Source: Neovahlkampfia damariscottae
Lineage: Eukaryota > Heterolobosea > Selenaionea > Neovahlkampfiida > Neovahlkampfiidae
DNA length: 64,000 bases
Reading direction: 5' to 3'
Assembly (NCBI GenBank): GCA_016618085.1
Contig: JABLTG010000094.1
Coordinates: 1-64,000 of the forward strand
Below the pieces are notes generated by a model. It was not told the DNA's origin. It searched no databases and saw only the letters and a list, made by a program, of their open reading frames with translations. A program made the translations under genes and the position numbers. Below, piece after piece: positions 1-8,965 of the stretch. Within the stretch, counting starts at the first letter, position 1. Every line of letters starts with the position of its first letter.

Positions 1-319
1 AAAAATGCTTCATTGGTCTCATTTTCAATTTCGTCAAACACTAAAACATCTTGCTCAAAAAGATTCTGTTCAAGTACACGAAGTTTCAGAACATTATACC
101 AGTTGTACATGTGGATCATGTGGAAAAATAGATTGGAAACTTGGAAAAAAAGATCATTTCAATTGTAAATATTGTAATTTTTCTCTTCCAAGAGATTATA
201 ATGGAGCAAGAAATATATTTCTGATGAATATACAAAATTTTATTGGAAATCCAAAAACTGCCAGTACTGCTGGCGACGGTCCTATCCCGAAAGAAACCTT
301 GATTTTAATGTCTGATTAA
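1..319 (+). CDS. Fanzor/TnpB-like RNA-guided nuclease, C-terminal part (cut by window edge)
   Basis: The frame is open at the left edge and ends with TAA at 317-319, so only about 105 C-terminal residues are visible. They show the OrfB/TnpB zinc ribbon: YTSCTCGSCG, then FNCKYCNF about 20 residues on, directly followed by PRDYNGARNI, whose Asp fits the last RuvC catalytic acid. The upstream HWSHFQFRQTLKHLAQ fits the helix before this motif in the family. Known of the family: TnpB and eukaryotic Fanzor proteins are RNA-guided DNA nucleases carried by IS605/IS607-type or other transposons, with a guide RNA made from the element's 3' end. The zinc cysteines are intact here. Whether the copy is whole depends on sequence left of the window. 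No transposon end is recognisable after the stop. Confidence 0.82.
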   Translation, partial: KMLHWSHFQFRQTLKHLAQKDSVQVHEVSEHYTSCTCGSCGKIDWKLGKKDHFNCKYCNFSLPRDYNGARNIFLMNIQNFIGNPKTASTAGDGPIPKETLILMSD

Positions 320-324
320 TCAGA

Positions 325-426
325 ATGAACAGAAAAGTCAGTTTTAAGATAGCAGTGCCGGTAGAGAAATATAATAAGCGATCTACAAAGTTTGACTATG
401 AAGTTCCAGAATTAAGAAGAAAATAG
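325..426 (+). other. Short ORF just after the Fanzor stop
   Basis: A 33-codon ORF starts with ATG 5 bases after the Fanzor stop and ends in TAG. Its composition is protein-like (basic, with FDYEVPELRRK at the end), not homopolymer. I do not recognise it. It could be a chance ORF inside the 3' end of the element, where TnpB/Fanzor guide RNAs usually lie, or the tail of an older gene interrupted by the insertion. The remaining 53 bases to the next gene show nothing. Confidence 0.2.
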
Positions 427-479
427 GGTTTCACCTTGGTCCAATTTTCACAATTATTTGATGAACGAGAATTTTTATT

Positions 480-1112
480 TTACATTTTTTTTTTTAAATG
501 TTTTGATAAACCTCCACTTCTCAGCCATTTATTATCGATTCTATATTGAATTGTAGCCCCACAAGGACAATAAGTGCTGCGATCTGACATTGTATCAAAT
601 GTTTTAATTTTTTTTTCAGCTACTTCCACTGAATAATGTTGACCATAAGAACAAGTTTCATTGCCACATCTTTTTGGTAAATTAGATCTTATTTTATCTG
701 TTGCAAAATTTTTCTTGATTGAAATTTTTGTCTCATTTTTTTTACGTTGATGTTTTCTTTTTTCAATTTTTTGCGGAATCAAGAACTGTTTTGATGATGA
801 GATCACAACAAGTTTTTGCATTGGAAATTGTGGTTGAAACTGATATGACGAATAAACTTGGTTATAGTTGGTGTTTTGATGATGATGATGATGATGTTGC
901 TGTTGTTGTTGTTGTTGTTCGGTTTTCAAGCATATTTCTATATCTTTTGGGTCTTCTAAAGTCGTCCATTGTTGGTCAATGTATGAGTCTTTTTCTGAAT
1001 CAACAGGACTAACTAAGTAGTGTTCGATGTCAAAACAGCCGTTTTCTTCTTCATTGATTATGTAACTTGTCATTTTGTTTATTAAATTTGTTGATGTTTC
1101 TTTTTTTTTCAT
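480..1112 (-). CDS. Hypothetical protein with Gln/His tracts and C-terminal Cys motif
   Basis: Single-exon ORF of 210 residues from an ATG to TAA. A Gln run followed by a His run lies near residues 64-78; a basic stretch follows, and the C-terminal third has conserved-looking cysteines (RCGNETC, then YCPCGATIQYR about 30 residues later), which could bind zinc. No signal peptide or membrane helix. I do not recognise the family. The upstream gap carries both an ATTGG and a CCAAT pentamer. The Gln/His run is a CAA/CAT-type repeat and may vary in length. The antisense ORF here is an artefact of that repeat. A nuclear or nucleic-acid-binding role is only a guess from composition. Confidence 0.6.
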   Translation of the reverse strand: MKKKETSTNLINKMTSYIINEEENGCFDIEHYLVSPVDSEKDSYIDQQWTTLEDPKDIEICLKTEQQQQQQQHHHHHHQNTNYNQVYSSYQFQPQFPMQKLVVISSSKQFLIPQKIEKRKHQRKKNETKISIKKNFATDKIRSNLPKRCGNETCSYGQHYSVEVAEKKIKTFDTMSDRSTYCPCGATIQYRIDNKWLRSGGLSKHLKKKM

Positions 1113-1199
1113 AGTCTTTTATAAGTAAATAATACGAATTTAATATAATTTAAAATAATTTATATTTAAGAATTTATTATAACTTATAATATAAATTAT

Positions 1200-1265
1200 A
1201 TTTCATTGACCAATCAGAATAAACCACTCATGTTGTGTGAATTCGGAGAAAGGAGTTGTGATTGG
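1200..1265. promoter_or_regulatory. Paired CCAAT boxes upstream of the Gln/His gene
   Basis: TTGACCAATCAG near 1206 and GTGATTGGTC near 1257 give two CCAAT pentamers in opposite orientation about 50 bases apart, roughly 100-150 bases upstream of the minus-strand start at 1112. The same pentamer is found near almost every start in this window, so I read it as promoter sequence. This is inferred from recurrence only. Confidence 0.4.
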
Positions 1266-1340
1266 TCTGTGCCTTCCATTAAACGGAAAAATATTCACAC
1301 ATAAAATTAAATAATAAAAGTAATTTATTTTTGAAATTCT

Positions 1341-1531
1341 TTATTCTTCATCAGAAGGTAAAGCTCCAAGTTCGTCATCAAAGTCGTCTTCGTCTTCATC
1401 TTCATTAATGAAATCCGCTTTTGGTTTTGCATTATTTCCTTTGTTTTCAACATAAGAAATTAATTTTTCTGCAACACCAGCTCCTGCAATGATGTCTTTA
1501 ATATCAGCACCACCATAATCTTCAATTTCAA
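1341..1531 (-). CDS. Unassigned 3' exon encoding an acidic C-terminus
   Basis: Reading on the minus strand from an intron-like acceptor (TTCTAAACTTTTGAG) gives about 63 coherent codons, with GGADIKDIIAGAGVAEKL then an Asp/Glu-rich tail, ending in TAA. There is a stop just before it in frame and no ATG, so it must be spliced to something. Joining it to the neighbouring 7TM-RGS gene from a GTGAAT donor near 1618 keeps the frame (one carried base), which would replace that gene's last residues. It may be an alternative last exon or the end of a gene whose first exon I cannot see. Confidence 0.35.
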
Positions 1532-1559
1532 CTCAAAAGTTTAGAAAAACAAAATTTTT

Positions 1560-3500
1560 TTATTCATAAAAAGTCATTTTAAAATCAGTTGTTCTTTGAT
1601 AATTAATATATTCACTTGTCAAGAAAAATCTTTGAAATGTATCTGATAAATTGATAACAACTTGTTTTTCAATTTTTTCAAATAAATCTTGTTTCAATTC
1701 AGGTTCATGTTGAAGTTTTGCAATAATTTCTTGACAAATTTTACGACCAACATTAATTTCAAGTTCAGATGCATCTCCATTTAAATAAGTATGATAAATC
1801 ATCAATCCTTTTAATTGTTTATCTTTAAATGATTTAATTTTTTTATATTCTTGAACATCTTCAAAACATATTAAATTCTCAACAGAGAATTCAGATTCAG
1901 CATATGTTCGAAAAATCTTCTTTAACTCAATATTCTTTTTCTCTAATAATTGATACGCAAAATCTTTTTGTTTCACTTTTTTACCACCAAATAAACAAAG
2001 AGTGCGTAATTTAACATAAACAAATTTTGAAATAGTGACCAAAAGAACAAATATCGTTTGCATGAATAATAAATTCCATAAAGAGACTGTGGATAATGCT
2101 GCAATGATCAATTCTGCACCTGGTAATTGTGTTAAACCAAGATAATCAAAAAAAATTCTTGTCAAAAAAGTGAACAAAAAAACAGGTGCTGTCATTCCTA
2201 AACCCAAAAAATAAAGTTGAAATCTCAAGTAAAAAACATCCTCTTTCCATAAAATAAACAATCCTTGTTTTAATGCTTTTCTAATAGCCATAATAACATC
2301 AACAATAAATAAAATAATAATTCCAATAATGAGCATAGCAATGATTATGTTTTGTAAAATATAAATGATTGTTATTTTAATATTTTCACATCTAAAAGGA
2401 TAAGGTGATGTGATTGGAATCACATAAAGAATAAAACCAAAAAACATCAAAAGAAGAGCAAATGCAATTGATATGACAACTTCAACAAATGACTTTTTCA
2501 AAAACTTCAAAATTCTATAAGACACCTTTAACTTTTGAGATTCATCTGATTTTTTTGAATCTACGTAAAGTGATTTCTTAGCATTCAAATTCCATAAAAT
2601 AATATTTCTTCCTTGAAAGATAGGAATCAAAACAACAAGACTAACTTGCAATGGAATGATGATAAACATGTTTAAAAAACATGAATTTGTCATTCCTTCA
2701 ATATCTGAAACTATTTGATAAAAATTACCAACAAGACCAACAAGTAAATAAAAACATGATAAAAAAGGTATATAACCGTGTAATTTTAAAGGATAATTGC
2801 ATGAAAAAACTAGTGTTAAAAATAACAACAAAAATAAAAATAAAAGTGAAATGACATAAATTGAAGGATGCATCAATTCAATTCTTGATTGAACTTGCAA
2901 GTAATAATAATTATCAATCATACTTGTTGTTTTAATAGTAAGAGCGTCTGAGTATCCATCAGCAAAAATTGTGGCGTTTGTTGGATGATGAAACTCTTGA
3001 ACAGCAAAAGTGACATATAAATTTCTCCATTTTTGTTTTATATCTGCAGGATCTGAAATATTCATATTAAAGTATTGGTAAAAATTTGTTTTGTTGAAAT
3101 AGATGGCTGTATATATTTGTGATGGAAAATAGAGCAAATTAGCTTTAGTAGTCCAATCTCTTTCAAGTATAGCAGTTTTTAAATTATCATTTGTTATCAG
3201 TTGATGAGTTGGTCTGTTATCAATTCCAGACGGTACGTGACGGTGCGCAACTAATTTTGGTGTTTTGTATAATTTATAAATTAAATTTGGTGTTGTAGCG
3301 TTATAACCAAATGATAATGTGTGGTATCCATTTCTTGTACGTGACTCCATGACGAAAGCAATTGACTTACCAGAATTGACAATTCTGTATGAAACTCGCA
3401 TGTTTCTTTGGTAGAAATCTGGCTCAAAACTGGATTTTACCCAAGCTATCAGTAAAAACAGGAAACAAAATGTCAACTGCGACAGTACGTTTGTCTTCAT
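1560..3500 (-). CDS. Seven-TM receptor with C-terminal RGS domain
   Basis: 646 residues, one exon. I chose the ATG at 3498-3500 because it gives a signal peptide (FCFLFLLIAWVKS). Then come an extracellular region of about 190 residues with NAT and NMS glycosylation sites, seven hydrophobic helices, and a cytoplasmic tail with an RGS domain: FSVENLICFEDV, a Tyr/Leu-rich middle, and a closing SDTFQRFFLTSEY. RGS domains speed GTP hydrolysis by G-alpha subunits, and 7TM-RGS proteins are known from plants and several protists. It is therefore a candidate surface receptor that also damps its own G-protein signal. It is divergent from the heliorhodopsin gene, with 185 bases between starts. Ligand unknown. 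An alternative downstream 3' exon may exist. Confidence 0.72.
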   Translation of the reverse strand: MKTNVLSQLTFCFLFLLIAWVKSSFEPDFYQRNMRVSYRIVNSGKSIAFVMESRTRNGYHTLSFGYNATTPNLIYKLYKTPKLVAHRHVPSGIDNRPTHQLITNDNLKTAILERDWTTKANLLYFPSQIYTAIYFNKTNFYQYFNMNISDPADIKQKWRNLYVTFAVQEFHHPTNATIFADGYSDALTIKTTSMIDNYYYLQVQSRIELMHPSIYVISLLFLFLLLFLTLVFSCNYPLKLHGYIPFLSCFYLLVGLVGNFYQIVSDIEGMTNSCFLNMFIIIPLQVSLVVLIPIFQGRNIILWNLNAKKSLYVDSKKSDESQKLKVSYRILKFLKKSFVEVVISIAFALLLMFFGFILYVIPITSPYPFRCENIKITIIYILQNIIIAMLIIGIIILFIVDVIMAIRKALKQGLFILWKEDVFYLRFQLYFLGLGMTAPVFLFTFLTRIFFDYLGLTQLPGAELIIAALSTVSLWNLLFMQTIFVLLVTISKFVYVKLRTLCLFGGKKVKQKDFAYQLLEKKNIELKKIFRTYAESEFSVENLICFEDVQEYKKIKSFKDKQLKGLMIYHTYLNGDASELEINVGRKICQEIIAKLQHEPELKQDLFEKIEKQVVINLSDTFQRFFLTSEYINYQRTTDFKMTFYE

Positions 3501-3685
3501 GTTTTTTTGTCTGGTAATTTTGATTGGATAATTGAATAACGGACTTGAAGAGAAAATAAAAGAAGCAATGAAAACTAGAATGAGTAGTATCAATTAAAAA
3601 AATAAAAATTTTGCACAAAAAAAAAAAATTCCAATGAAAAATGTTTTGGAAATTGAAGAATTAGTTTGATTGGCTATAAAAAAAA

Positions 3686-4672
3686 ATGAATGAGGAAGTG
3701 GAACTTGAAGTAGATGAAATAAATCACGAAGAAGAAGAAGCTGGAACTTTAACTGAAACTTTTAATTTTGAAGAAGATGAACAGATCGAAATTGATTTAA
3801 ATGAATTAGAAGCAAAAGAAAAAAAACCGGAAGTCGCTCCAAAAGAACCTATGGATACAATTTCCAAAAGGCTTTTAATTTCAAATATAACTGTTTTTAT
3901 TTTCTTTTCCATACAAAGTTTAATCTTGGCGTAAAACAAAAAAAAAAATTAAAAAAAAAAGAATTGTTGGTTTGTTTGCACCGTTTTCAGCTTCAATCAC
4001 ACTTCAATTTACAACAGAAGTGCTGGTATTATTTAGTTTTAAATTGGGCCCTTTTATTTCTTTATTTTCTATAGTTACTGCGCTGCATCATTTAGCAGTT
4101 ATAATTCTTATTCGTTGGGATATTTATAAAAAAATTTTAGAAGAGAGTAAAAACTGGAATTTTTTTTTTATTTCAAAATATTAGGAATTGGATATTTCAG
4201 ATGGTTTGAATACTCTATATCATCAGGATTTTTAATTATTTGTGTCGGAATTGCTTTAGGAATTTCAAATTTGACTTCATTGATTTTATTATTTTTTTTG
4301 AATTTATCATCAAATATCTTTGCTTTGGCTCATGAAAAAATCAATAATCTCGATAGAAAATTGGAAAGACCAACAACAAACTGGCATTATGCAATCATTT
4401 CAGTTTTATTGATTTTATCAATTTTCTTGGTTTTTTTGATTAATTTTGTTGGAAGAATTATTGTTGAAAGATCAACTTCTGTTATTGTTGATATTATGAT
4501 TTTAAGTTTATTTTTGGTTTATATTTTATATCCAATTAATTTTGTTTTATCAAATTTGAGAATTGGTCCTTGGGCTACAGATGGATTTGATGAAATGGTT
4601 TATATGATGATTAATTTATTTTTGAAAACTATAATATCTTGGCAATTGATTGCATTCACTGCTTTGAATTAA
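3686..4672 (+). CDS. Heliorhodopsin (retinal-binding 7TM photoreceptor family)
   Basis: Three exons (3686-3930, 3962-4146, 4185-4672) join to 918 bases, 305 residues. The introns are 31 and 38 bases. A very acidic cytoplasmic-type N-terminus of about 60 residues comes before seven membrane segments. TM1 (SNITVFIFFSIQSLIL) fits the family. TM3 begins RWFEYSISSGFL, the heliorhodopsin RWxEYSxS signature with its Glu counter-ion. TM7 has LFLKTIISWQL, with the Lys that would bind retinal. Heliorhodopsins are inverted in topology relative to type-1 rhodopsins, are usually non-pumping, and have no settled function. The family core is about 250 residues; the acidic extension is extra. ATTGG lies 12 bases upstream of ATG. 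The neighbour is a 7TM-RGS receptor. Confidence 0.85.
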
Positions 4673-4734
4673 AAATAAAGTTTTTGTTGTGGGTTGAAAA
4701 AGTTATTGGTTTCAAACATTAGCATGAATGTCAT

Positions 4735-4905
4735 GAGGTCATTAATATGATGAAAAAACCATTTTTATCAATGAAAGGTAATATGATACAACTCAAAATA
4801 TGTTGGCTATGAAATCGATCCTGATCAATGCAAAAAAGGCTATCATACACTGAATTCACTTTTAGAATCAAAGGTTAAATTAACATTATCGGTGAACAGT
4901 TGAAC
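4735..4905 (+). pseudogene. Possible gene fragment
   Basis: Two adjoining stretches read like protein in different frames: HECHEVINMMKKPF at about 4732-4812, and then, one frame over, YVGYEIDPDQCKKGYHTLNS ending in TGA near 4905. No clean intron joins them and no start is convincing. It could be a decayed copy of a host gene or chance. The rest of the gap to the next gene shows nothing. Confidence 0.18.
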
Positions 4906-4933
4906 ATTTTAAAGATTATCAAAAAGAAAATGT

Positions 4934-5299
4934 TTATTCTTCAAATGCTTTCAAATTTAATTCTAATTTATCACCTAACCAAATTGGATGTTCAACATGA
5001 TCTTTCAGACCATCACCTGTATGAGGATGTATTAAAATTGAGTGACCATTTCTATTCATCATTAACCAATATACAATAGTTCCAAAATCTTCAAAAAAAT
5101 TTTTTGAGTTTGTAAAATCTGCTTCCCACATCCATTTCAAATGTGGACCAATATTTTCAAAATGTGGTTTATAAAAAGTTAAAACTGGAAAAGCTTTTTG
5201 AAGTTCTTCTCTAACTTTAAGAGCTGATTCTTTTGTTTTTTCATCATAATAAAAATGAATATCTGCTGGATTTTTGATACCTTCAGGAACTGATGTCAT
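4934..5299 (-). CDS. DOPA 4,5-dioxygenase family protein
   Basis: 121 residues from the first in-frame ATG. The compact fold expected of this family is visible: an early strand with DIHFYYDEK, a middle GPHLKWMWEADF, and the signature HPHTGDGLKDH followed by IWLGDKLELNL. Family members, known from fungi, plants and bacteria, open the ring of DOPA-like catechols using Fe(II) bound by histidines. The histidines of the HPHTG..DH motif are all present. The length matches the family (about 110-120 residues). The protein has no targeting signal, so it is probably cytosolic. Substrate here is unknown; many members are uncharacterised. The neighbouring genes give no pathway context. Confidence 0.8.
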   Translation of the reverse strand: MTSVPEGIKNPADIHFYYDEKTKESALKVREELQKAFPVLTFYKPHFENIGPHLKWMWEADFTNSKNFFEDFGTIVYWLMMNRNGHSILIHPHTGDGLKDHVEHPIWLGDKLELNLKAFEE

Positions 5300-5517
5300 A
5301 TTTTGTTTGTTGTTTTGTTGATTCAAAAAAATAACTCCATCTTTTTATTGGAGTTTTTTCGGAGTAAATGCTGTTTGATTGGCGGGAAAGTTCTTCACCA
5401 ATACAGCTATTCTTACATTTTTCCAAATCGTCTTTATTTTGACCCAAAAATGATTTTGATTCAATTAAAGACGACAAGATGATTTTTTTTGTACAAAAAA
5501 ATTTTTTTTTTTGAAAT

Positions 5518-6552
5518 CTAATCTTCAAATTCTTCTTGGTTGATAAAGTCATCAACTTCATTGAACTTTGAAGAAACCATTTCCAAAGCAAGTTTTTTAT
5601 CTTGTTCTTTTAATTTTTTACTTGCTTTAACTAAATCATCTAATTTGTCGAGAAATTCATCAAAACATGATGCTTTTCTTTTTTTGATTGTTGGTTTTCT
5701 TGCAAATACTTTGAAAGGTGCAGAACGAACTCTTAAAACAGATTTTTGAATATCACTTGGCAAATGATAATTGATTTCCCAACATAAATCAGTTTTTTTG
5801 TTGTAATGGGCTAAATCAGCAAATTGACATTTCAAAACACCTTGAAATGATTTGATATCTGTTTTTGTTAATGAGCATTCTGTTACTCCTTTCATTGATT
5901 TTGAAAGTATAACTCCAGTGGAGGCATCAACTATTTGAATTCTTGAAAGTACAAATTGTTCTTCTTTACATTGATTTGAATACACTTTTTGATTGATTTC
6001 ATATTTCAATGATGAATAAAGTGTTTCAGGTACTTCAAAATTTGGTTCTTCACATCTTGTCTTTGAAGTAACTTCAACTGAAATATTATCATTTTTAAGT
6101 TGTTCATCCACATAAACAATGTTCCATAGTCTTTTTCCAATAACTTTGGCATCATTGTTTACTTGTTGTTTTTCCAATTTGGTTGGAGGGTTGTTGATGG
6201 TATTTTCTGTTTGTGTCTCTACCTTCACTTTCATGGCTGAATTCTTTTTTTTTAATTTGTCTTCTTTTTGGTGAATCTTTTTGAAATCAGGTGGAAGTTG
6301 TAAAGTAGGTGCTCTTTGTGGTTGAATTTGAAAAACATTCACACTTCCTGTTTGTTCACGCATAATTGAATTTGGTGTTGGTAAATTTGAAGGTGAAAAT
6401 GATTCAAGGACACTAGCTAAATGACATGGTGAAACTTCGCTAGAGAAGAGAGATTCAAAGGAAACATTCTTTGTAAAAGAAAATGGTGAAACTGATAAAA
6501 ATCCATCGAGTTTAGGTGTTGATATTGATAGCGGTGAACGTTGGTCAATCAT
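5518..6552 (-). CDS. Putative nuclear regulator, unknown beta-rich domain
   Basis: 344 residues from ATG at 6550-6552 to TAG. The N-terminal third is rich in Ser-Pro/Thr-Pro sites (SPLSISTPK, SPFSF), then a Lys-rich stretch with possible nuclear localisation signals. A likely beta-sandwich follows (residues about 180-310: CQFADLAHYNKKTDLCWEIN, ending RSAPFKVFARKP), and a Lys-rich acidic-ended helix closes it. The central domain has the look of an Ig-like or p53-like DNA-binding fold, but I cannot assign a family. The frame is open upstream of the ATG, and a perfect donor (CAGGTAAGT) lies at about 6775 on this strand, so a 5' exon or leader intron is possible. CCAATATAAAT lies upstream. Confidence 0.6.
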   Translation of the reverse strand: MIDQRSPLSISTPKLDGFLSVSPFSFTKNVSFESLFSSEVSPCHLASVLESFSPSNLPTPNSIMREQTGSVNVFQIQPQRAPTLQLPPDFKKIHQKEDKLKKKNSAMKVKVETQTENTINNPPTKLEKQQVNNDAKVIGKRLWNIVYVDEQLKNDNISVEVTSKTRCEEPNFEVPETLYSSLKYEINQKVYSNQCKEEQFVLSRIQIVDASTGVILSKSMKGVTECSLTKTDIKSFQGVLKCQFADLAHYNKKTDLCWEINYHLPSDIQKSVLRVRSAPFKVFARKPTIKKRKASCFDEFLDKLDDLVKASKKLKEQDKKLALEMVSSKFNEVDDFINQEEFED

Positions 6553-6941
6553 TTCTTCTGATAGGATTCTAGTCTCTTCTTCTTCCAAATAATAAGTGTG
6601 GTTTTTTGGCTGAGTCTTCAAATTGAGCAAAAGTATTTATATTGGTCGAATCTATTTTTAGAAGATCCGTAATTGGTTGGAAATTCTCCAATGATTTTTG
6701 GAGTTCAAATTTGAAATTGATTTTGAGAATGTTGATGAAAAAATAAAACCAGTTCAAATCAATATAAAAATACTTACCTGAAGTAATTGTTGAGAAAATA
6801 ACGAAAAATAGTCTCTTCAGATGACAAACGGGTAAAAATACAGTGATATATTTTGAACTTTTTTGATGATTAGTTTCGTTTTAGAAAGATGATAAAAGAG
6901 AATAAAACAAATTTGAATTTTCAATTTTTCTTATTGGTCAA

Positions 6942-7802
6942 ATGGGTAATATTACATTGGGCAAAGCATCAAAACAGCAGCTCAAAGAAGCTGCAAATCT
7001 ATCAAAAAAACAAAAACTAAAAACTAATATATACAAAGGTCATATTCTTGAATATGCTGAAAAAAATCAAAACAAAAAAATTGTTGAATATGTGACTCCA
7101 GAAGAATACGAAGTTATGAAAAAATTTGAAAAAAATCCAAAAGAAACCCAAGCTGAATTAGATAAAATAAATGAAGGATATAAAAAAAATTTGGAAAATG
7201 AAGCTAATTTTAATGAAAAAGACTCACAAAATTTTTTTGATAAAGAAAAATCAGCACAGATGGAAATGATGACTGGAAAAAGACAATTCACAGATTCTTC
7301 GAATAGATTTGATTCTAGTTCATATGAAAATACTGGTTTTGCTGATGCTGATTCAGAGTTTATCCGAGGAGGTGGTGAAGAAGAAAGAGATGATTTTTTT
7401 CAAAAAAATCTGGAGAAAATACAAGACAATTTTGAAGACAAGTTTGAAAGTGATATGTCAAAACCTATTACAGGAAAATATGAACCACCACCAAAAGTCA
7501 GAAAAAGTGAATATCCTACAAACAATTTTGTTGATCGTTATTTGTCTCCTGAAAGAATTCCTGGAACTTATACTGCAAATGAACTTTATGAATTATTTGA
7601 AACCTTAAGATTTATATCACCACATGGCGTGGAAGAAAAAAAATTGGTGATCCAAGAATTTATAAAGAAAACAGAAATTAAACCTGAAGATTTGGCAGTT
7701 ATTTTGAAATTAAACAACTCATTTTATACAGTGGAATATAAAGAAAAAAAGTATGGATTTTGGAATCTTAGTGGAATGGTTGAATCAAAAGACATTGTTT
7801 AA
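6942..7802 (+). CDS. Hypothetical acidic protein, possible N-myristoylation site
   Basis: 286 residues in one exon. It starts MGNITLGKAS, a fair N-myristoylation context (Gly2, Ser/Thr at 5). The middle is charged and low in hydrophobics; the last 90 residues (PGTYTANELYELFETLRF, then a Lys/Glu-rich end) look folded. No known family recognised. The ATG is only 4 bases after an ATTGG pentamer (6933-6937), one of the closest spacings in the window, which makes either a near-leaderless mRNA or a later start likely. The next gene follows 54 bases downstream on the same strand. Confidence 0.62.
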   Translation: MGNITLGKASKQQLKEAANLSKKQKLKTNIYKGHILEYAEKNQNKKIVEYVTPEEYEVMKKFEKNPKETQAELDKINEGYKKNLENEANFNEKDSQNFFDKEKSAQMEMMTGKRQFTDSSNRFDSSSYENTGFADADSEFIRGGGEEERDDFFQKNLEKIQDNFEDKFESDMSKPITGKYEPPPKVRKSEYPTNNFVDRYLSPERIPGTYTANELYELFETLRFISPHGVEEKKLVIQEFIKKTEIKPEDLAVILKLNNSFYTVEYKEKKYGFWNLSGMVESKDIV

Positions 7803-7856
7803 ATGAAAATAAAATTTTTGTGAAATGATTGGCTGACAGTTTATTTTTCAAACCTC

Positions 7857-8834
7857 ATGACAGAAGTGATTGTTATTGATAATGATGAGCCTAAAACATT
7901 TTATATTTCAGATGAAACAAAAATAAAACTCCGTAAAATTTGGAAAAAATCAATGATGATTCAAGAAGAAATAGCTGGTACATTTTCAACACAAAAAAAT
8001 GAGAAAAATTTTGAATTAATTTTAGAAGAAGCACAATGTGAAGGAAGAAAGGAAGATGGATATACTGTTTGTGGATTTGATCCAACGATGGATTGTGAAT
8101 ATACTTTTCATACACATTGTGTGGAAGTTGATAAAAATGGTTGGCCTCAGAACTATCCTAATTTAATCAGTAATGAAGATATGATAGGTATAGTTCAAGA
8201 TTCATATTTGAATGATGGATATTTATCAAATGATAATGGAAAAAATCATTTCGATGTGCTGTGTTGTCCAATTGGAATTTTGATCTATTTTTCAAAACCC
8301 AAAATCATACAACGCTGGAAAGAATGTGAAGAAAAAATTACAAAAAACAATTATATTGAATATATGAAATGGTTTAAACCACGATATAAAAAACCAAAAA
8401 ATTCTTCTGTTGAAGAGGAGATTGAAATTTTGAAGGAATTAATTCAGACAACGAAATCAAAAAAAAATCAATTTTGGGCAACAGAAGAGAACGCTTTGAT
8501 GAATTCTGATTTTAATCAATACATTGGAAGTTGGTATTATGATCAACATGGTATTGGAATTTTCCCAAATGAAATCAAGAAAAAATTTTCTTGTTTAGGT
8601 TATTCAAAATGGTTTAAAGTTAAACCAAAAGATGAAGTCTCAGATACGTCTACACCTAAAGATAGAGCCAATTCTACTTGGGAAGATCAATTTAGATGGT
8701 TTTCAAGTGACGAATTTTTAAAAAAAAGTTTCAAGAGTGAATTGAGCTCGTACATAAAATGCTTAGATAAATACGGGTTTGGAGTCAAGTTTTTTCATTG
8801 GAATGATGATATCCAATTCTCCATTGATGAATAA
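7857..8834 (+). CDS. JAMM/MPN-like metalloprotease-type protein
   Basis: 325 residues. The N-terminal 150 residues carry the spaced elements of a JAMM site: EEIAGTF near residue 40 (the Glu), FHTHC near 84 (His-x-His), and ISNEDM near 105 (Ser-x2-Asp). JAMM proteins are zinc isopeptidases that remove ubiquitin-like tags, and similar stand-alone proteins occur in large DNA viruses and protists. The Pro that normally follows HxH is a Cys here. The C-terminal half, with many Trp and Phe, is not recognised. ATTGG is 24 bases upstream of ATG. Catalytic activity is inferred from the residues only. An unrelated HxH protein is the alternative. Confidence 0.55.
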   Translation: MTEVIVIDNDEPKTFYISDETKIKLRKIWKKSMMIQEEIAGTFSTQKNEKNFELILEEAQCEGRKEDGYTVCGFDPTMDCEYTFHTHCVEVDKNGWPQNYPNLISNEDMIGIVQDSYLNDGYLSNDNGKNHFDVLCCPIGILIYFSKPKIIQRWKECEEKITKNNYIEYMKWFKPRYKKPKNSSVEEEIEILKELIQTTKSKKNQFWATEENALMNSDFNQYIGSWYYDQHGIGIFPNEIKKKFSCLGYSKWFKVKPKDEVSDTSTPKDRANSTWEDQFRWFSSDEFLKKSFKSELSSYIKCLDKYGFGVKFFHWNDDIQFSIDE

Positions 8835-8965
8835 ATTTGGAACTGTTGATCACATGGTTTTTGAAAAAAATAAGAGAAAATAAAAGTTTCTCAAATTCAG
8901 TGAAATTTGAATTTTTTTCATTTTTTGGAGTGAATTCGTTGACCAATTGGATTCACTTCAACCAA

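Noticed and set aside
719-1012. Plus-strand ORF with Asp and Val runs
   Set aside because: Shadow of the Gln/His repeat in the minus-strand gene.
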